NCBI RefSeq assembly: GCF_001704415.2
Contig: NC_030814.1
Location: 73,649,121-73,713,120, forward strand
Reading direction: 5' to 3'
Length of the DNA stretch: 64,000 nt
Source: Capra hircus
Lineage: Eukaryota; Chordata; Mammalia; Artiodactyla; Bovidae
A model generated the notes under the pieces. The model was given only the letters and a program-made list of their open reading frames with translations, did not search any database and was not told where the DNA came from. Position numbers and translations under genes: made by a program. This document shows positions 34,211-44,810 of this stretch, piece after piece. How positions within the stretch are numbered: position 1 is the first letter of the stretch; each line of letters begins with the position of its first letter.

Positions 34211-35796
34211 TAGAAGATGAGGTGCAATAGAGCAGGAAAATGGGGTAGAGCTTTCTGTAGGATAGGTTATTACCACTTTGACACTATGCCCACTCTGCTG
34301 ATCTTGCATGCTCTGTGCTTTGATCTGCTCCTCTGTGACCCTTAATCTTTTAGGATGGAACCAGGCTCCTGATTTTAGGTTTCCTACTGAAGTCTTTTGG
34401 AATTCAGTAAGGGTTCAGGCTTCGGGCTATGTGGTTCATAAAGAAATTCTCAGCCATAAAGTTAATATAATAATTTGTCCTTGGGTTCCTACCTCCATTA
34501 TTGTAATTATTCCAAAGCCTTGGAAAAGAAAAAAGAACAACCTTCTTTTCTCTTAATCATTTTATGAATTACATTAATCATGCTGCCTGCTTGTCCTCCA
34601 TTCACCTTATTGGGAAAATACACTCAGAGGAAAAGTTGATCTTAAATAATCAAGCTGGCTATTGCTGACATGTTAACAGAGACAAAGTGACCAAGTTGTC
34701 TGTTTTTGAGAAATAAAAAGAATTTTCCCTTTGTCCCAATACTTGTCTAACATTTTCCACCTTTTGAAGAATTGATATTCGCAGGGAACTTTCTTTGAAG
34801 TCAAGCAAATGAATCCTTGAGATTTCAGTGTGTGAACTTAAACTTCACTAGTTGGAAAGCCTTTCTACCTTTGAGTTATAAGCTTGCTCTGGAGGACCAG
34901 CTATACGACTTTCAGGACCCAGTGCAAAATGAATATTGGTAGCTAGTGTTCAAATTAAGAATTTTAAGATGGTGATAGGAGGGCATTAAACAAAATGTGG
35001 GACCCTATTGAGCTGACAATCAATCTGGCCCAGTCTCCTCCTGCATTTGGTTCAAGTGTTCACTTTGTTTAAACTCACAAGAAAAATCAAATACAATGAA
35101 AGTACGTGGTAGCACTTTTCAGCCTTGATTTGATGAGAGAAACTTTGTGATTATACTCAAGCTGAGAAAGAGAGCTAACAAAATTTTCAGGATGTTTGAA
35201 ATTGGGAAAACATTCGCTTTATATACTGTAAATATGTAATTAAAAGAATTCGTACAGGCTGAGAAACAATCTTTAGAGTACTACTTCAACCTTTTCTTAT
35301 TAAATACAGTCATACCTAAATTATAATCTATTTCACCATGCTTCTTTGATTTGCATATGATGTTCACATTCTAGGACACATGTGAAATAAGAAAATGAAG
35401 ATAAAATAAAACAAAGAACCAAAATTTTGAGGTCTTGTTCTAAGGAGGAAAAAGGTCTAGCTCTAAGGAGGAAAATGCCTTCATTCTGGAAAACTGATAC
35501 GGCAGTCAAGTGTGTGAGATATACTTACTGGTTCACAACTGTCATGATCTTGTCCAGCATTGTCATCCATTGGCACATTTTGGGGTGAGTCATTATCACA
35601 TGATGTGCTGTATGGCCATTGAGGTGAATACTCACTTTTGATATTTTCAAAGGAAAATAAACTCCTAGTGAGTAATTGTGGTTCTGGGCAAAGTACAGAG
35701 GTACATGCTTCTGTATGCATATAGGTCATTGTGTACATACATACGTGTGAAGACATACATACTAACTGGTGAGAATATAATATTTTAGAGTAGGGA
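34211..35796. other. No gene or repeat recognised
   Basis: About 1.6 kb of AT-rich DNA. The largest frame is 113 codons (35481-35822 minus), part of which overlaps the transposon fragment to the right; it shows no domain. Confidence 0.5.
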
Positions 35797-35985
35797 TTGG
35801 AAAATGATGATTCTTGGGTCAAGTCTGGCCTGCAACTTGCTTATGGGAAGTTCTGTTGGAACAACACATCCTTTAGTTCGTGTCTTTGCACGATAGAGTT
35901 GAAAAGTTGCTGCTAATTCCCTTTTTTCTGCAAAGCCTTGAATATTTACTATCTGGCTCTTAATTGAAAATGTTTGATTACTGTG
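35797..35985. mobile_element. Possible hAT-type (Charlie/MER) DNA transposon fragment
   Basis: The blocks 'gggtcaagtctggcctgca', 'ttctgttggaacaacacat', 'gatagagttgaaaagttgct' and 'aatatttactatctggctct' follow, in order, a common mammalian non-autonomous DNA transposon that I know by pattern but cannot name with certainty. Strongly diverged. Confidence 0.5.
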
Positions 35986-36551
35986 TTAGGGTCATTTAAC
36001 TGATGAAATATTTCTTTAGCAGATGATTACTCCTACAGAACATAGGAGCATTTATTCATATTAATTTTTGTAAATGTAAACGAAAAAGCATTTTTTCCAA
36101 TGTGTCATAAAAACTGTTGAAATAAGTCTTTTTTCTCTAGCTAATTATAACTAAACTATTGCTTTGTATTCTAGACACAATTGGTCTGATTCCCAGTTTG
36201 TCACTTTTAATATGCCAGGTGGCTAAGAGGTTAACTAAACAGTTGTGTGTTTTCCATTTAAAATTTCCATAAGTATAATGAAAATTTGTGCTATTTGATC
36301 AATATTTTACCATTTTCCTCAGTCCCTGACAATTGACTTTCTAGTTTGTAAGTTATGTGTTTTTAGATTTCACATATAAATGAGAGCATGTGGTATTTAT
36401 CTTATTCGTTTTGACTCATTTCATTTAGCATAATGCCCCCAGGGTACATTTATATTTAATGTCACAAAAGCAGGATTTTCTTTCTCATGATTAAATAATT
36501 ATCCATTATGTATACCACAACTTCTTTATCCATCATGCATTGATAGAAGCT

Positions 36552-36690
36552 TAGTTTTTTTGTTTTTCATTTTTAATTGGAGGGTATTTGTTTTACAGTG
36601 TTGTATTGGTTTCTGCCATATAGCAGTGTGAATCAGCCATAAGTATGTACATGTCCCCTCCCTCGTTCCTGAACCTCCCTCCCAGAAACA
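36552..36690 (-). mobile_element. L1 3' UTR stub nested in an old L1
   Basis: T-rich start (gtttttttgtttttcatttt), then 'aattggagggtatttgtttt' and 'gtgtgaatcagccataagta', the ruminant L1 3' UTR on the minus strand, ending in the 'cctgaacctccctccca' run. L1 ORF2 text continues on both sides. Confidence 0.7.
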
Positions 36691-36954
36691 TAGTTTGTTT
36701 TCATGTTTTGGTTATCGTAAGTAATGCTGCAATGAACATTGGTGTATGTATATTTTTTGTGTTAGTTTTTTTTTCCCCTTTGGATAAATGCCCAGAAATG
36801 GAATTACTGAATTGTATGGTAGTTCTATATTTATCATGAAGAACCTCCATACCATTGTCTGTAGTGGCTGTACCGATTTACATTCCTACCAGCAGTACAT
36901 AAATGTATCCTTATTCCCACATCATTGCCAACACTTGTTAGAATGACTGTTAAC

Positions 36955-37100
36955 TAGGATGAGATGATTGGATGGCATCACCAACTCAATAGAGATGAGT
37001 TGAGCAAGCTCCGGGAGATGGTGAAGGACAGAGAAGCTTGGCGTGCTGCAGTCCATGGGGTTGCAAAGAGTCGTACCCAACTGAGTGACTGAACACCAAC
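36955..37100 (+). mobile_element. BovB 3' end nested in an old L1
   Basis: About 145 bp of BovB on the plus strand: 'ggatgagatgattggatggc', 'aggacagagaagcttggcgt', 'ggggttgcaaagagtcgtac' and the tail 'gagtgactgaacaccaacc'. L1 text resumes at about 37110. Confidence 0.85.
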
Positions 37101-37274
37101 CAAAAAGAGATAACAGGTGTGAGTGATATTGCATTGTGATTTTGATATTTCCCCCGATGATTAATGATGTTGAATGTCTTTTCATGTACCTGATGCCCAT
37201 TTCTACATCATCTTTGGAAAAAATATCTGCTCATTTTGAAATTTGATTACTTGGTTTATTTTATTGAGTTGCAT

Positions 37275-37422
37275 GCATTCTTTTTTTTTTATTTTTTATT
37301 TTTTTTAATTTTTTATTTTTTTTAAATTTTAAAATCTTTAATTCTTACATGCGTTCCCAAACATGAACCCCCCTCCCACCTCCCTCCCCACAACATCTCT
37401 CTGGGTCATCCCCATCCGTGTT
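37275..37422 (-). mobile_element. L1 3' tail (variant type) nested in an old L1
   Basis: T-rich stretch 37281-37325 (A tail read in reverse), then 'aaatcttta attcttacatg' and 'cgttcccaaacatgaacccc', matching the 3' end of the L1 at 55.2 kb on the opposite strand. About 150 bp, fully non-coding. Confidence 0.85.
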
Positions 37423-38408
37423 TTGGATATTAACTCTCTATCAGACACATGATTTGCAAATATTTTCTGCCATTTCAGTGAGTTGCCTTTTCATTTTATT
37501 GATGGCTTCCTTGGCTGTTCAGAAGCTTTTTAGTTTGATTTAGTTTCACTTGTTGAGTTTGTGTTTGGTATCAAATTAAAAAAAAAAAATCCTTGCCAGG
37601 ACTGTAATCAAGGTATTTATTGCCTGCGTTTCCATTTAGAAGTTTTATGGTTCAGGTCTTGCATTCAAGTCTTTACTCCATCTTGAGTTTATTTTTCTGT
37701 GTGGTATTAGAGAGTGTCCTATTGATCCTATTCATTCATTTGCACTTGACTGTCTTTTTGCAGCGCCGTTTATTGGAGAGATTGTCCTTTCTCCATTGTG
37801 TGTTCTTGGATCCTTTGTCATATTAATTACCCGTATGTGTATAGGTTTGTTTCTGAACTTTCTATTCTGTTTCATTGATCTGTATATCTGTTTTATGCCA
37901 GTATCATGCTGTTTGGATTATAGCTTTGCAGTCCATTTTGAAATCAGGTAGTGTAATGCTTCTCACTTTGTCATATTTGCTCAAGGTTGCTTCGGTTATT
38001 TACAGTTTTTTGGTTTCACATGAGTTTTCAGATTTTTCCTTATTTTGGTGAAAAAATACACTGGGATTTTAATAGAGACTGCACTGAATCTAAAAGATAA
38101 CTTTAGGTAACAAGGATGTCTTAACAGTATTCTTTCAGTCCACAAACATGGGATATCTCTTCATTTATTTGTGTTTTCTTCAATTTCTCCCATCAGTGAT
38201 TTAGAGTTTTTAGTATAGAGATCTCTCACCTCTTTAGTGAATTTATTCCTAAGGAATATTTGTAGATGCTATTGTATATTAGTTTTTTTTTTCTTAATTT
38301 CTGTTTTGTAGAGTTAATAGTGTATGGAAATCTGACTTTGATGCTATCTTTCAACCTTATTGAATTTATTAGTTCTAAGAGTTTTTTGATGGAGTCCTTA
38401 GAGTTTTC

Positions 38409-38722
38409 GGGGCTTCCCTGATAGCTCAGTTGGTAAAGAATCCACCTGCAATGCAGAGACCCTGGTTCAATTCCTGGGTTGGGAAGATCTGCTGGAGAAG
38501 GGATAGGCTACCCACTCCAATATTCTTGGGCTTCCCTTGTGGCTTAGCTGGTAATGAATCTGCATGCAATGCAGGAAACCTGGGTTTGATCCCCGGGTTG
38601 GGAAGATCCCCTGGAGAAGGGAAAGGCTATCCACCCCAGTATTCTGGCCTGGAGAGTTCCATGGACTGTATAGTCCATAGGGTCACAAAGAGTCAGACAC
38701 GACTGAGGGACCTTCACTTCAC
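38409..38722 (+). mobile_element. Dimeric Bov-A/Bov-tA SINE with target duplication
   Basis: Two head units follow each other ('ggcttccctgatagctcagt' at 38411 and 'ggcttcccttgtggcttagc' at 38529), the second leading into a full body ending 'gtcagacacgactgaggg'. A target duplication ttag(a/g)gttttc at 38398-38408 and 38723-38733 (10 of 11) encloses both, so it is one dimeric insertion. Confidence 0.92.
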
Positions 38723-38994
38723 TTAGGGTTTTCCTTTATATAAGATTGCACCATCTTCTTCCTTTTGAATTTGGATGTTTTATCCTTTTTCTTGCCTAAT
38801 TACTTGTTGTGACTACCAATACCATATTAAATAAAAGTGGCTGGAGTGGACATCCTTGTCTCATCTCTAGTCTCAGAGGAAAATCTCAGCTTTTCCCTTT
38901 GGGTATAATGTTAGCTATGGACCTGTAATATACGTCCTTAACTATGTTGAAGTGCATTCTCCTTGCCACTGAGAGTATAAAGAAAATGTACCAC

Positions 38995-39245
38995 AAAGTG
39001 CTTATCCAATATTCTATTGATAAACATTTGGGTTATTTCTAGTTTTTTGCTATTATAAAAAGGCTAGTGTGAGCATTCTTATACAAGATTTTTATGGGCG
39101 TGAGTTTTCATTCCTCTTGAGTCAGTACCTAGGAGTGAAATTCTGAGTTGCAGGAAAATGTTAACTTTTTTTAGAAACAACCATAGATTGTTTTGAAGTT
39201 TTCACAGCAATTTAAAATCCCTACCAGCCATGTATGGAAGTTATT
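38995..39245 (-). mobile_element. Second, very old L1 fragment
   Basis: 'gataaacatttgggttattt', 'gagcattcttatacaagatt' and 'tacctaggagtgaaattctg' match the L1 ORF2 C-terminal region. That is out of order with the polymerase text ending at 38985, so it is a separate, older copy. Confidence 0.6.
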
Positions 39246-41446
39246 CTACATGCTTGTAGATTGAAAAAAAACTAACAGTTTATTCTGGTTGCCCTCAGAA
39301 ATGAATCGTAGTGTTCTTTGGGGTCAGTTGGTTCTTTTGATGAACTCAACAGAGCTAGGTTCTTGGTAAATTAAAGAAGAGAGAACAGAGTTAACCCTCT
39401 AAGTGGCTCAAAGAAGCAGTGGGACTGAGAGGAGCCCCAGTATCAGGCAGACTGGTGGGAGGAGCCATCACTGATGGTGGGGATGGAAATTTCAACCACC
39501 TTGGAAGACAGTAATACCAGGCAAGAGTATCTCATCTAACTTGAGTCATAATTTGCATCTAGGGACCTGCAGGGCCTCAAACACATGCTATACCCAGAAA
39601 GTATTAGTCCCTCAGATATTAAGGGGAACTATTAGGGAAAGGAATTAAATATTTGGTAGTCACGCTCAACAAATAACCATTATGATCTTCTAAATTTTTA
39701 GGATGATATTTCTCATTGTCCTAATGTATATTTTATTAAGCATCTTTTTGATTTTGCTATTTTCTTGCTTATTCATCCTGGAATGAGGGACAATCTCTAC
39801 AGACTCAGTTTTTGCCAAAGGATATATGAACAACTTTTCTTCCCATACTAATACTAGTTCTTTGACAATCTTATCCAGCAGAACACATGAAAATATATCA
39901 TCTCAGGAATGTACTGCTGTGAGGCTTTTATCTTGACCATCCAGTTCTTTGACTATTGTGTAAACCTGCCCACATGTAAGGGAGCATGACTCCTCCCTTC
40001 TTTGGCTTCCTATTTTATTATGGGGTTGTTGAAACTGCAGTGACTGTAAGGAGGACTTCCATTAGATGGTATTCCTCCAGCCACCCCTTAGCTGCAGGGC
40101 ACTGGCTAAACTGACTAGTACAGAGCCAGTTTACCTAGTTAGGGGACGGGTAAAAGATAGCCCTACCAAAAGACTCTCCCTGGCCGCTTTTAAGCTGGTG
40201 AATCAGTATGCTTTCTGTTAGGGAAGCCTGTGTTGGTTGCCAGTATCTAATCCAAAATCACTCCATAGATTTTATAGCTCTTTCTTCCCATTTTTCCTAG
40301 TTTCCACCCCCGCACTCCCAGTATTATGAGTTTGATCTCTTTCAATGATTTTCTGGGTGTTACATCAGTAAATTGGAATGGATAGTGGTAACTGACAACT
40401 ATTTTGGACTAAATATACATTTATCACAGATTGTATGTATTAAAAGTAGCATAATTAAACATAAATGTTTTAAAGAGTCTTATTTTCTGTACCAATTAGT
40501 GGTACCTTCAGGGTTGCAAAGAAAATGAAAATGTTCCTATATTGGAATCATCTAGAGTTTGTCTACTACTTCCCAGGAGAACACATTCAATGGTTCATTC
40601 ACCAAACACTTATCCTAAGACAGGCCTGTGATCAGCTTACCTAGAGGCTTGAACACCAGCCATCTATAACAAGATTCTGGACTCTAATTTAGGAGAAGTG
40701 ATTATTTTCTCAAGAATAACCATTTAGTTTAGGTACATTCAGACAATTACCTCAATCAAATGGCGTGTTTATGCCACTGTCTTCCTTATAATGGTATTTA
40801 AATCTGTTCTATTAATAATAGAAGTCTGATTATGTTTGTATACATATAAATTGCTATAGAGGTTTATCAAAATAAGTAGGGCATCTTATGAAATGGCTAT
40901 AAAAAGGGCAAAGGCCACATGGACAAACTTACAGCAGGATGGATGAGAGAGTGGTAAATGAGCAAAATGACAAGACAGGTTTCTGTATTTTCCCTGACTA
41001 TCCATAACTAGCTAACATAATTTGTTTCGGTGCTGAGGACAATCAGAATCTCAATCTCTAAATTCTTTGACTGAAGTAAGCTCTAAGCTAAGAAAAAGAG
41101 ACAAGATACAACTCAGAGAAAAATTTAATCCATTCATCAAAATTAATCCATATGAATAAGTAAAGCTAGGCATAAAGAAGAGAAAATACATTTCATGTTT
41201 ATCCTTTTCTCCAAGTTTGAAGTCAAATGCATGGGAAAAAAAAATTGGGTGCATTTCACTTGTGATGCTTTTGAAGTCTTTTATTTGAAACGAAAATTAT
41301 TGCTTTGCTTCTTAACATCAGGCTCTCCAAGTGATTGTTGTTTATTTTGGAAATATTTTATTTTCTCTTGTCAAAGAGGGATAAATCCTGATTAACAGAT
41401 GAGAAGTAACTACTGCTCTTTCCAATAGTGACATGCACCAACATGG
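39246..41446. other. No gene or repeat recognised
   Basis: About 2.2 kb. No frame above 67 codons. The 39.7-40.2 kb part reads like heavily decayed protein-coding text on the plus strand, interrupted by stops, but I cannot assign it to a family. Confidence 0.4.
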
Positions 41447-41680
41447 GCTGTGCTGCGTGCTGTGCTAAGTCACTTCAGTTGTGTCTGACTCTTTGCAATT
41501 CCAAGGACTGTAGCCTGCCAGGCTCCTCTGTCCATGCAGTTCTCCAGGCAAGAAGGCTGGAGTGAGTTGCCATGCCCTCTTCCAGGGGACCTTTCTGACC
41601 CAGGGAATGAACCTGAGTCTCTTGTCTCCTGCATTGGCAGGCAGGTTCTTTATCACTAGCAACACCTAAGCTCCTGAGTG
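41447..41680 (-). mobile_element. Bov-tA SINE
   Basis: Minus copy: 'gctgtgctaagtcacttcag', 'cctgccaggctcctctgtcc', 'gagttgccatgccctcttcc', ending in a head 'ctttatcactagcaacacc' that is more diverged than the body. Confidence 0.88.
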
Positions 41681-41772
41681 GACTCCAAAGGAAACTGGTT
41701 AAACATGTTGCATTATGGCATTCTTCATACCATATTGGAGAGCTGGTTTGCTAGGAATCATAATGCATATCT

Positions 41773-42259
41773 GGGGCTTCCCTGATAGCTCAGTTGGTAA
41801 AGAATTTGCCTGCAATGCAGGAGACCCTGGTTTGAGTCCTGGGTTGGGAAGATTCCCTGGAGAAGGGAAATGCTACCCACTCCAGAACTCTGCTGCTGCT
41901 ACTGCTAAGTCGCTTCAGTCATGCCCGACTCTGTGCGACCCCACAGACGGCAGCCCACCAGGCTCCCCCGTCCCTGGGATTCTCCAGGCAAGAACACTGG
42001 AGTGGGTTGCCATTTCCTTCTCCAATGCATGAAGGTGAAAAGAGAAAGTGAGGTCGCTCAGTCATGTCTGACTCTTAGCGACTCCATGGACTGCAGCCTA
42101 CCAGGCTCCTCCGCCCATGGGATTTTCCAGGTAAGAGTACTGGAGTAGGGTGCCATTGCCTTCTCCACTCCAGAGCTCTGGTCTGGAGAATTCTGTGGAC
42201 TGTATCATCCATGGTGTTGCAAAGAATCAGACATGACTGAGTGACTTTCGCTTTTATTT
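41773..42259 (+). mobile_element. Bov-tA SINE, outer copy of a nested pair
   Basis: The left half (head 'ggggcttccctgatagctca' to 'gctacccactccagaactct') and right half ('ggtctggagaattctgtgga' to 'gactgagtgactttcgctt') form one plus-strand SINE. A perfect 15-bp duplication tcataatgcatatct at 41758-41772 and 42260-42274 encloses it. A second SINE splits it at about 41892. Confidence 0.93.
41893..42164 (-). mobile_element. Dimeric Bov-A SINE (SINE2-1 type) nested in a Bov-tA
   Basis: Minus copy with two BovA bodies: 'agtcgcttcagtcatgcccg' and 'aggtcgctcagtcatgtctg', joined by 'ctccaatgcatgaaggtgaa'. The flanking duplication ccactccaga(a/g)ctctg at 41877-41892 and 42165-42180 (15 of 16) is part of the outer SINE. 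So this copy jumped into a SINE already in place. Confidence 0.92.
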
Positions 42260-42274
42260 TCATAATGCATATCT

Positions 42275-44804
42275 AACATTCTTTCCCTGCATAATAAAAA
42301 TGGAAATATCTGATATATTTCTATTGAAGAAACCAGAACTGAAGGTTTTTCTGAGAGTTGAATGACATCTCATAGGGACTCTCTAATCCCTTCCTTTTAA
42401 ATAACTTTTTGTGAATTTGGGGTTTTGACCTAGCATTTGTCTACTTTATGTGAGCTTCTGAATAGGAAGATGCTATCAGGTAAAAAAGTATGTGATATGG
42501 GAATTATCTCACAAAGACAATGTTGCACAGGATTTTTTGCAGCTATGTATTAATAATTTCCAAAATATCTACAACTAAAGAGCTCAGCCATAGAGATAAA
42601 GTTGGTCTTTTTTTTAAAGACTGTCTCATTTATTGTTTTGTATGCACTCTTAGGAATCTGAGTACTAAGGTTAAGTTCAAGAAATACTTTTTACTTTAGT
42701 TCTGTTTTTTATTCACATTTCAAATGAGTTTTGAAAACCCTCTGGTTCATTTGAAAGGATTTCTTTGACCACAGTCCATGGGAAAAGGGGGAAATTCTAT
42801 TCCAAAAGGGAATAAATTGGAAGTACTTAATCCTAATTCATAAAGCCTTAGACTAGAAGCAACCTTTGAGATCTAGAGTCTAAGCTCTTTCTGAAGGTAA
42901 TCATTTGGTCTGACTTAAACATTTCTAGTGACTAGAAACTCATTATGTTTTAGAGGATCTTTCTCTAAGGGGAAATGACAAGTTCTTACCTTGAGATTAA
43001 ATCTGCGTACCTATAGTTTCTACATCTCAGAGCAATACAAAAGATGATTAATCATTTCGTATAAAGCAGCAGCTATTTTAGGGCTCTTCAAATATTTGAA
43101 GAAAGCTTGTGTTCTCACATAGGTGTGAAGACATGGCTAGCTAATAAACATGACCAGGACTGAATCTAGAGAAAGCGTATTAAGCATTGCAGGCAAAGGT
43201 AATGCTTACCATTTATCAGATGCTGCTTCAGTGCCCAGAATCAAATTAAGTATGAATTCATTTAAATTTAAAACTTAGTTACTCTGAGCCTCAGCTTCTT
43301 ATTCCTCAGTGATGTGATCAGGTGATATTGTCAGTAATGGAGAGGTAGGGGGCTTCCACATAGGGCTCTCTTGGCCCTTGAACTAACTTCCCTCTTGATC
43401 ACCTGGCTGCAGTAGCCCACCTGGCCCTCTTAGAATAAGGGTCAGAGACTAGAAATGTGACTGTCAGGCTATGAGGGCCAGTTCTTAGACTGGTGACAGA
43501 CCCAGTGTGGGTGGAAGCTGGGGTGAGCCCCTTGCTACTCAGATCACTTGGAGCTTCAGGGCTGGGTTTAGGGTGGTGTCTCCCCATGTTGCTTCTGCTC
43601 CTCATCTTTGCCCGTGGAGCCTCATGAGTATAGGAGGTAAAGCTGAGGGGAGAGCCAAGTGACCTGGCTGCAAGGACATTTAGTACAGTGAAGCCAGTAG
43701 GCATAGAAGTCCCCATCCTGACCCTCATGTTCATTCTCTTCCTGTACTGGAAATCGGAGCACAAGCCTCTCTCCAGGAAGTATGGGAGAAAAAAAAAAAT
43801 AATAGGACTGTCACCTTGAAATGGCTAGAGAAACTGATCGTGTCTGACATGCTTACTCTTTATTCTGAATGTTCTTTCCTGATGCCCTTACTGAGCTGAG
43901 AACTGGCTACTTGGTACATACAAAGAAACCAGCCTGATTCTGTTCATCACAGTGTGACCATCTCTGGAGTATCCTGATCACCCCATAAAACACATAGTCT
44001 TGTGCAGGTCCACATGATACTGTCTGAGTAGAGACAGTAAGGAGAAAGCTTGGAGCCCTGGGGGGCCATTTTCTGATGCTTGATTTTGTAATATTGAAAA
44101 ACAAACAAAAGCTTTAGTTTCCTAGGTTCATCTGTGTTGATCTTCAGCTGATTACTCCAACCTACCCGGCTGTAAGATTCAGCAACAGGGTAAAAATCCT
44201 GCTTGTTACTTCTAAATGTTGACACTAAGAAGTGACAAGTAGTGGCCTATTTATGGGATATCTTGTTTCTAAATCTGTCGCAGAGAATGACTTGGGTTAG
44301 AGTAAGTTTATATTTTACTGACGTTTTAGTCATGGATAAAACATGTTGCTTTCTCCAGAGTTTGTTCCCTGGTTATCTCAGTTTCAGTTTTCCCAGAGCA
44401 GACCTGAGCCAATAATTTGAGCGCAAGAAGTTACTGGGAGGTCAAGGAGCACTAGCGCAGGAAATGGGAACTGATATAGGGAAGGAAAGACAGAAAATAC
44501 ATGTGAACTATTAAATGGCCTCCCATGGGGGGTGGCTTAATTGCATAGAGAAACGTTGGGAAAATAGCATAAAACATAAGCCTTAAAATCATCCTGCAAA
44601 GGAGCTGGAGTATTTATATCTCCTTATCTATCTGTCACTGGGTCAGGACTGCTTCTTGGCAGTCCTTCAGGTACCACCCTCCTTAGAGATTCAGACACTG
44701 ACTATTGAAAGCTTGTTGGGCTGGCAGAGAAATGTTACGAGTCAGAGGAAATTTGGGGGAAATGCATTGGATGTGTTATTTGAGAGGGAGTCAATTTAAT
44801 TGTA
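42275..44804. other. No gene or repeat recognised
   Basis: About 2.5 kb. The longest frame is 121 codons (43399-43764 minus), with no recognisable domain and no splice or promoter context that I can defend. An A run lies at 43790-43799. Confidence 0.5.
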
Positions 44805-44810
44805 TTTGCC

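Larger units (their letters stand above)
36330..38985 (-). mobile_element. Old L1, minus strand, carrying four later insertions
   Basis: L1 ORF2 text runs from the C-terminal end at the left ('catttagcataatgccccca', 36420s) through 'gtaatgctgcaatgaacatt' (36720s), 'gagttgccttttcatttta' (37480s) and 'ttcattgatctgtatatctg' (37870s) to the polymerase region near 38985. Four later pieces interrupt it: an L1 3' UTR stub (36552-36690), a BovB 3' end (36955-37100), an L1 tail (37275-37422) and a dimeric SINE (38409-38722). No coding capacity remains. Confidence 0.8.

Noticed and set aside
39700..40250. Possible decayed retroviral coding region
   Set aside because: Suggestive decayed protein-like text only; no motif or LTR pair that I can point to.
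43399..43764. 121-codon minus frame
   Set aside because: No domain, no promoter, no splice context; within the length expected by chance in 64 kb.
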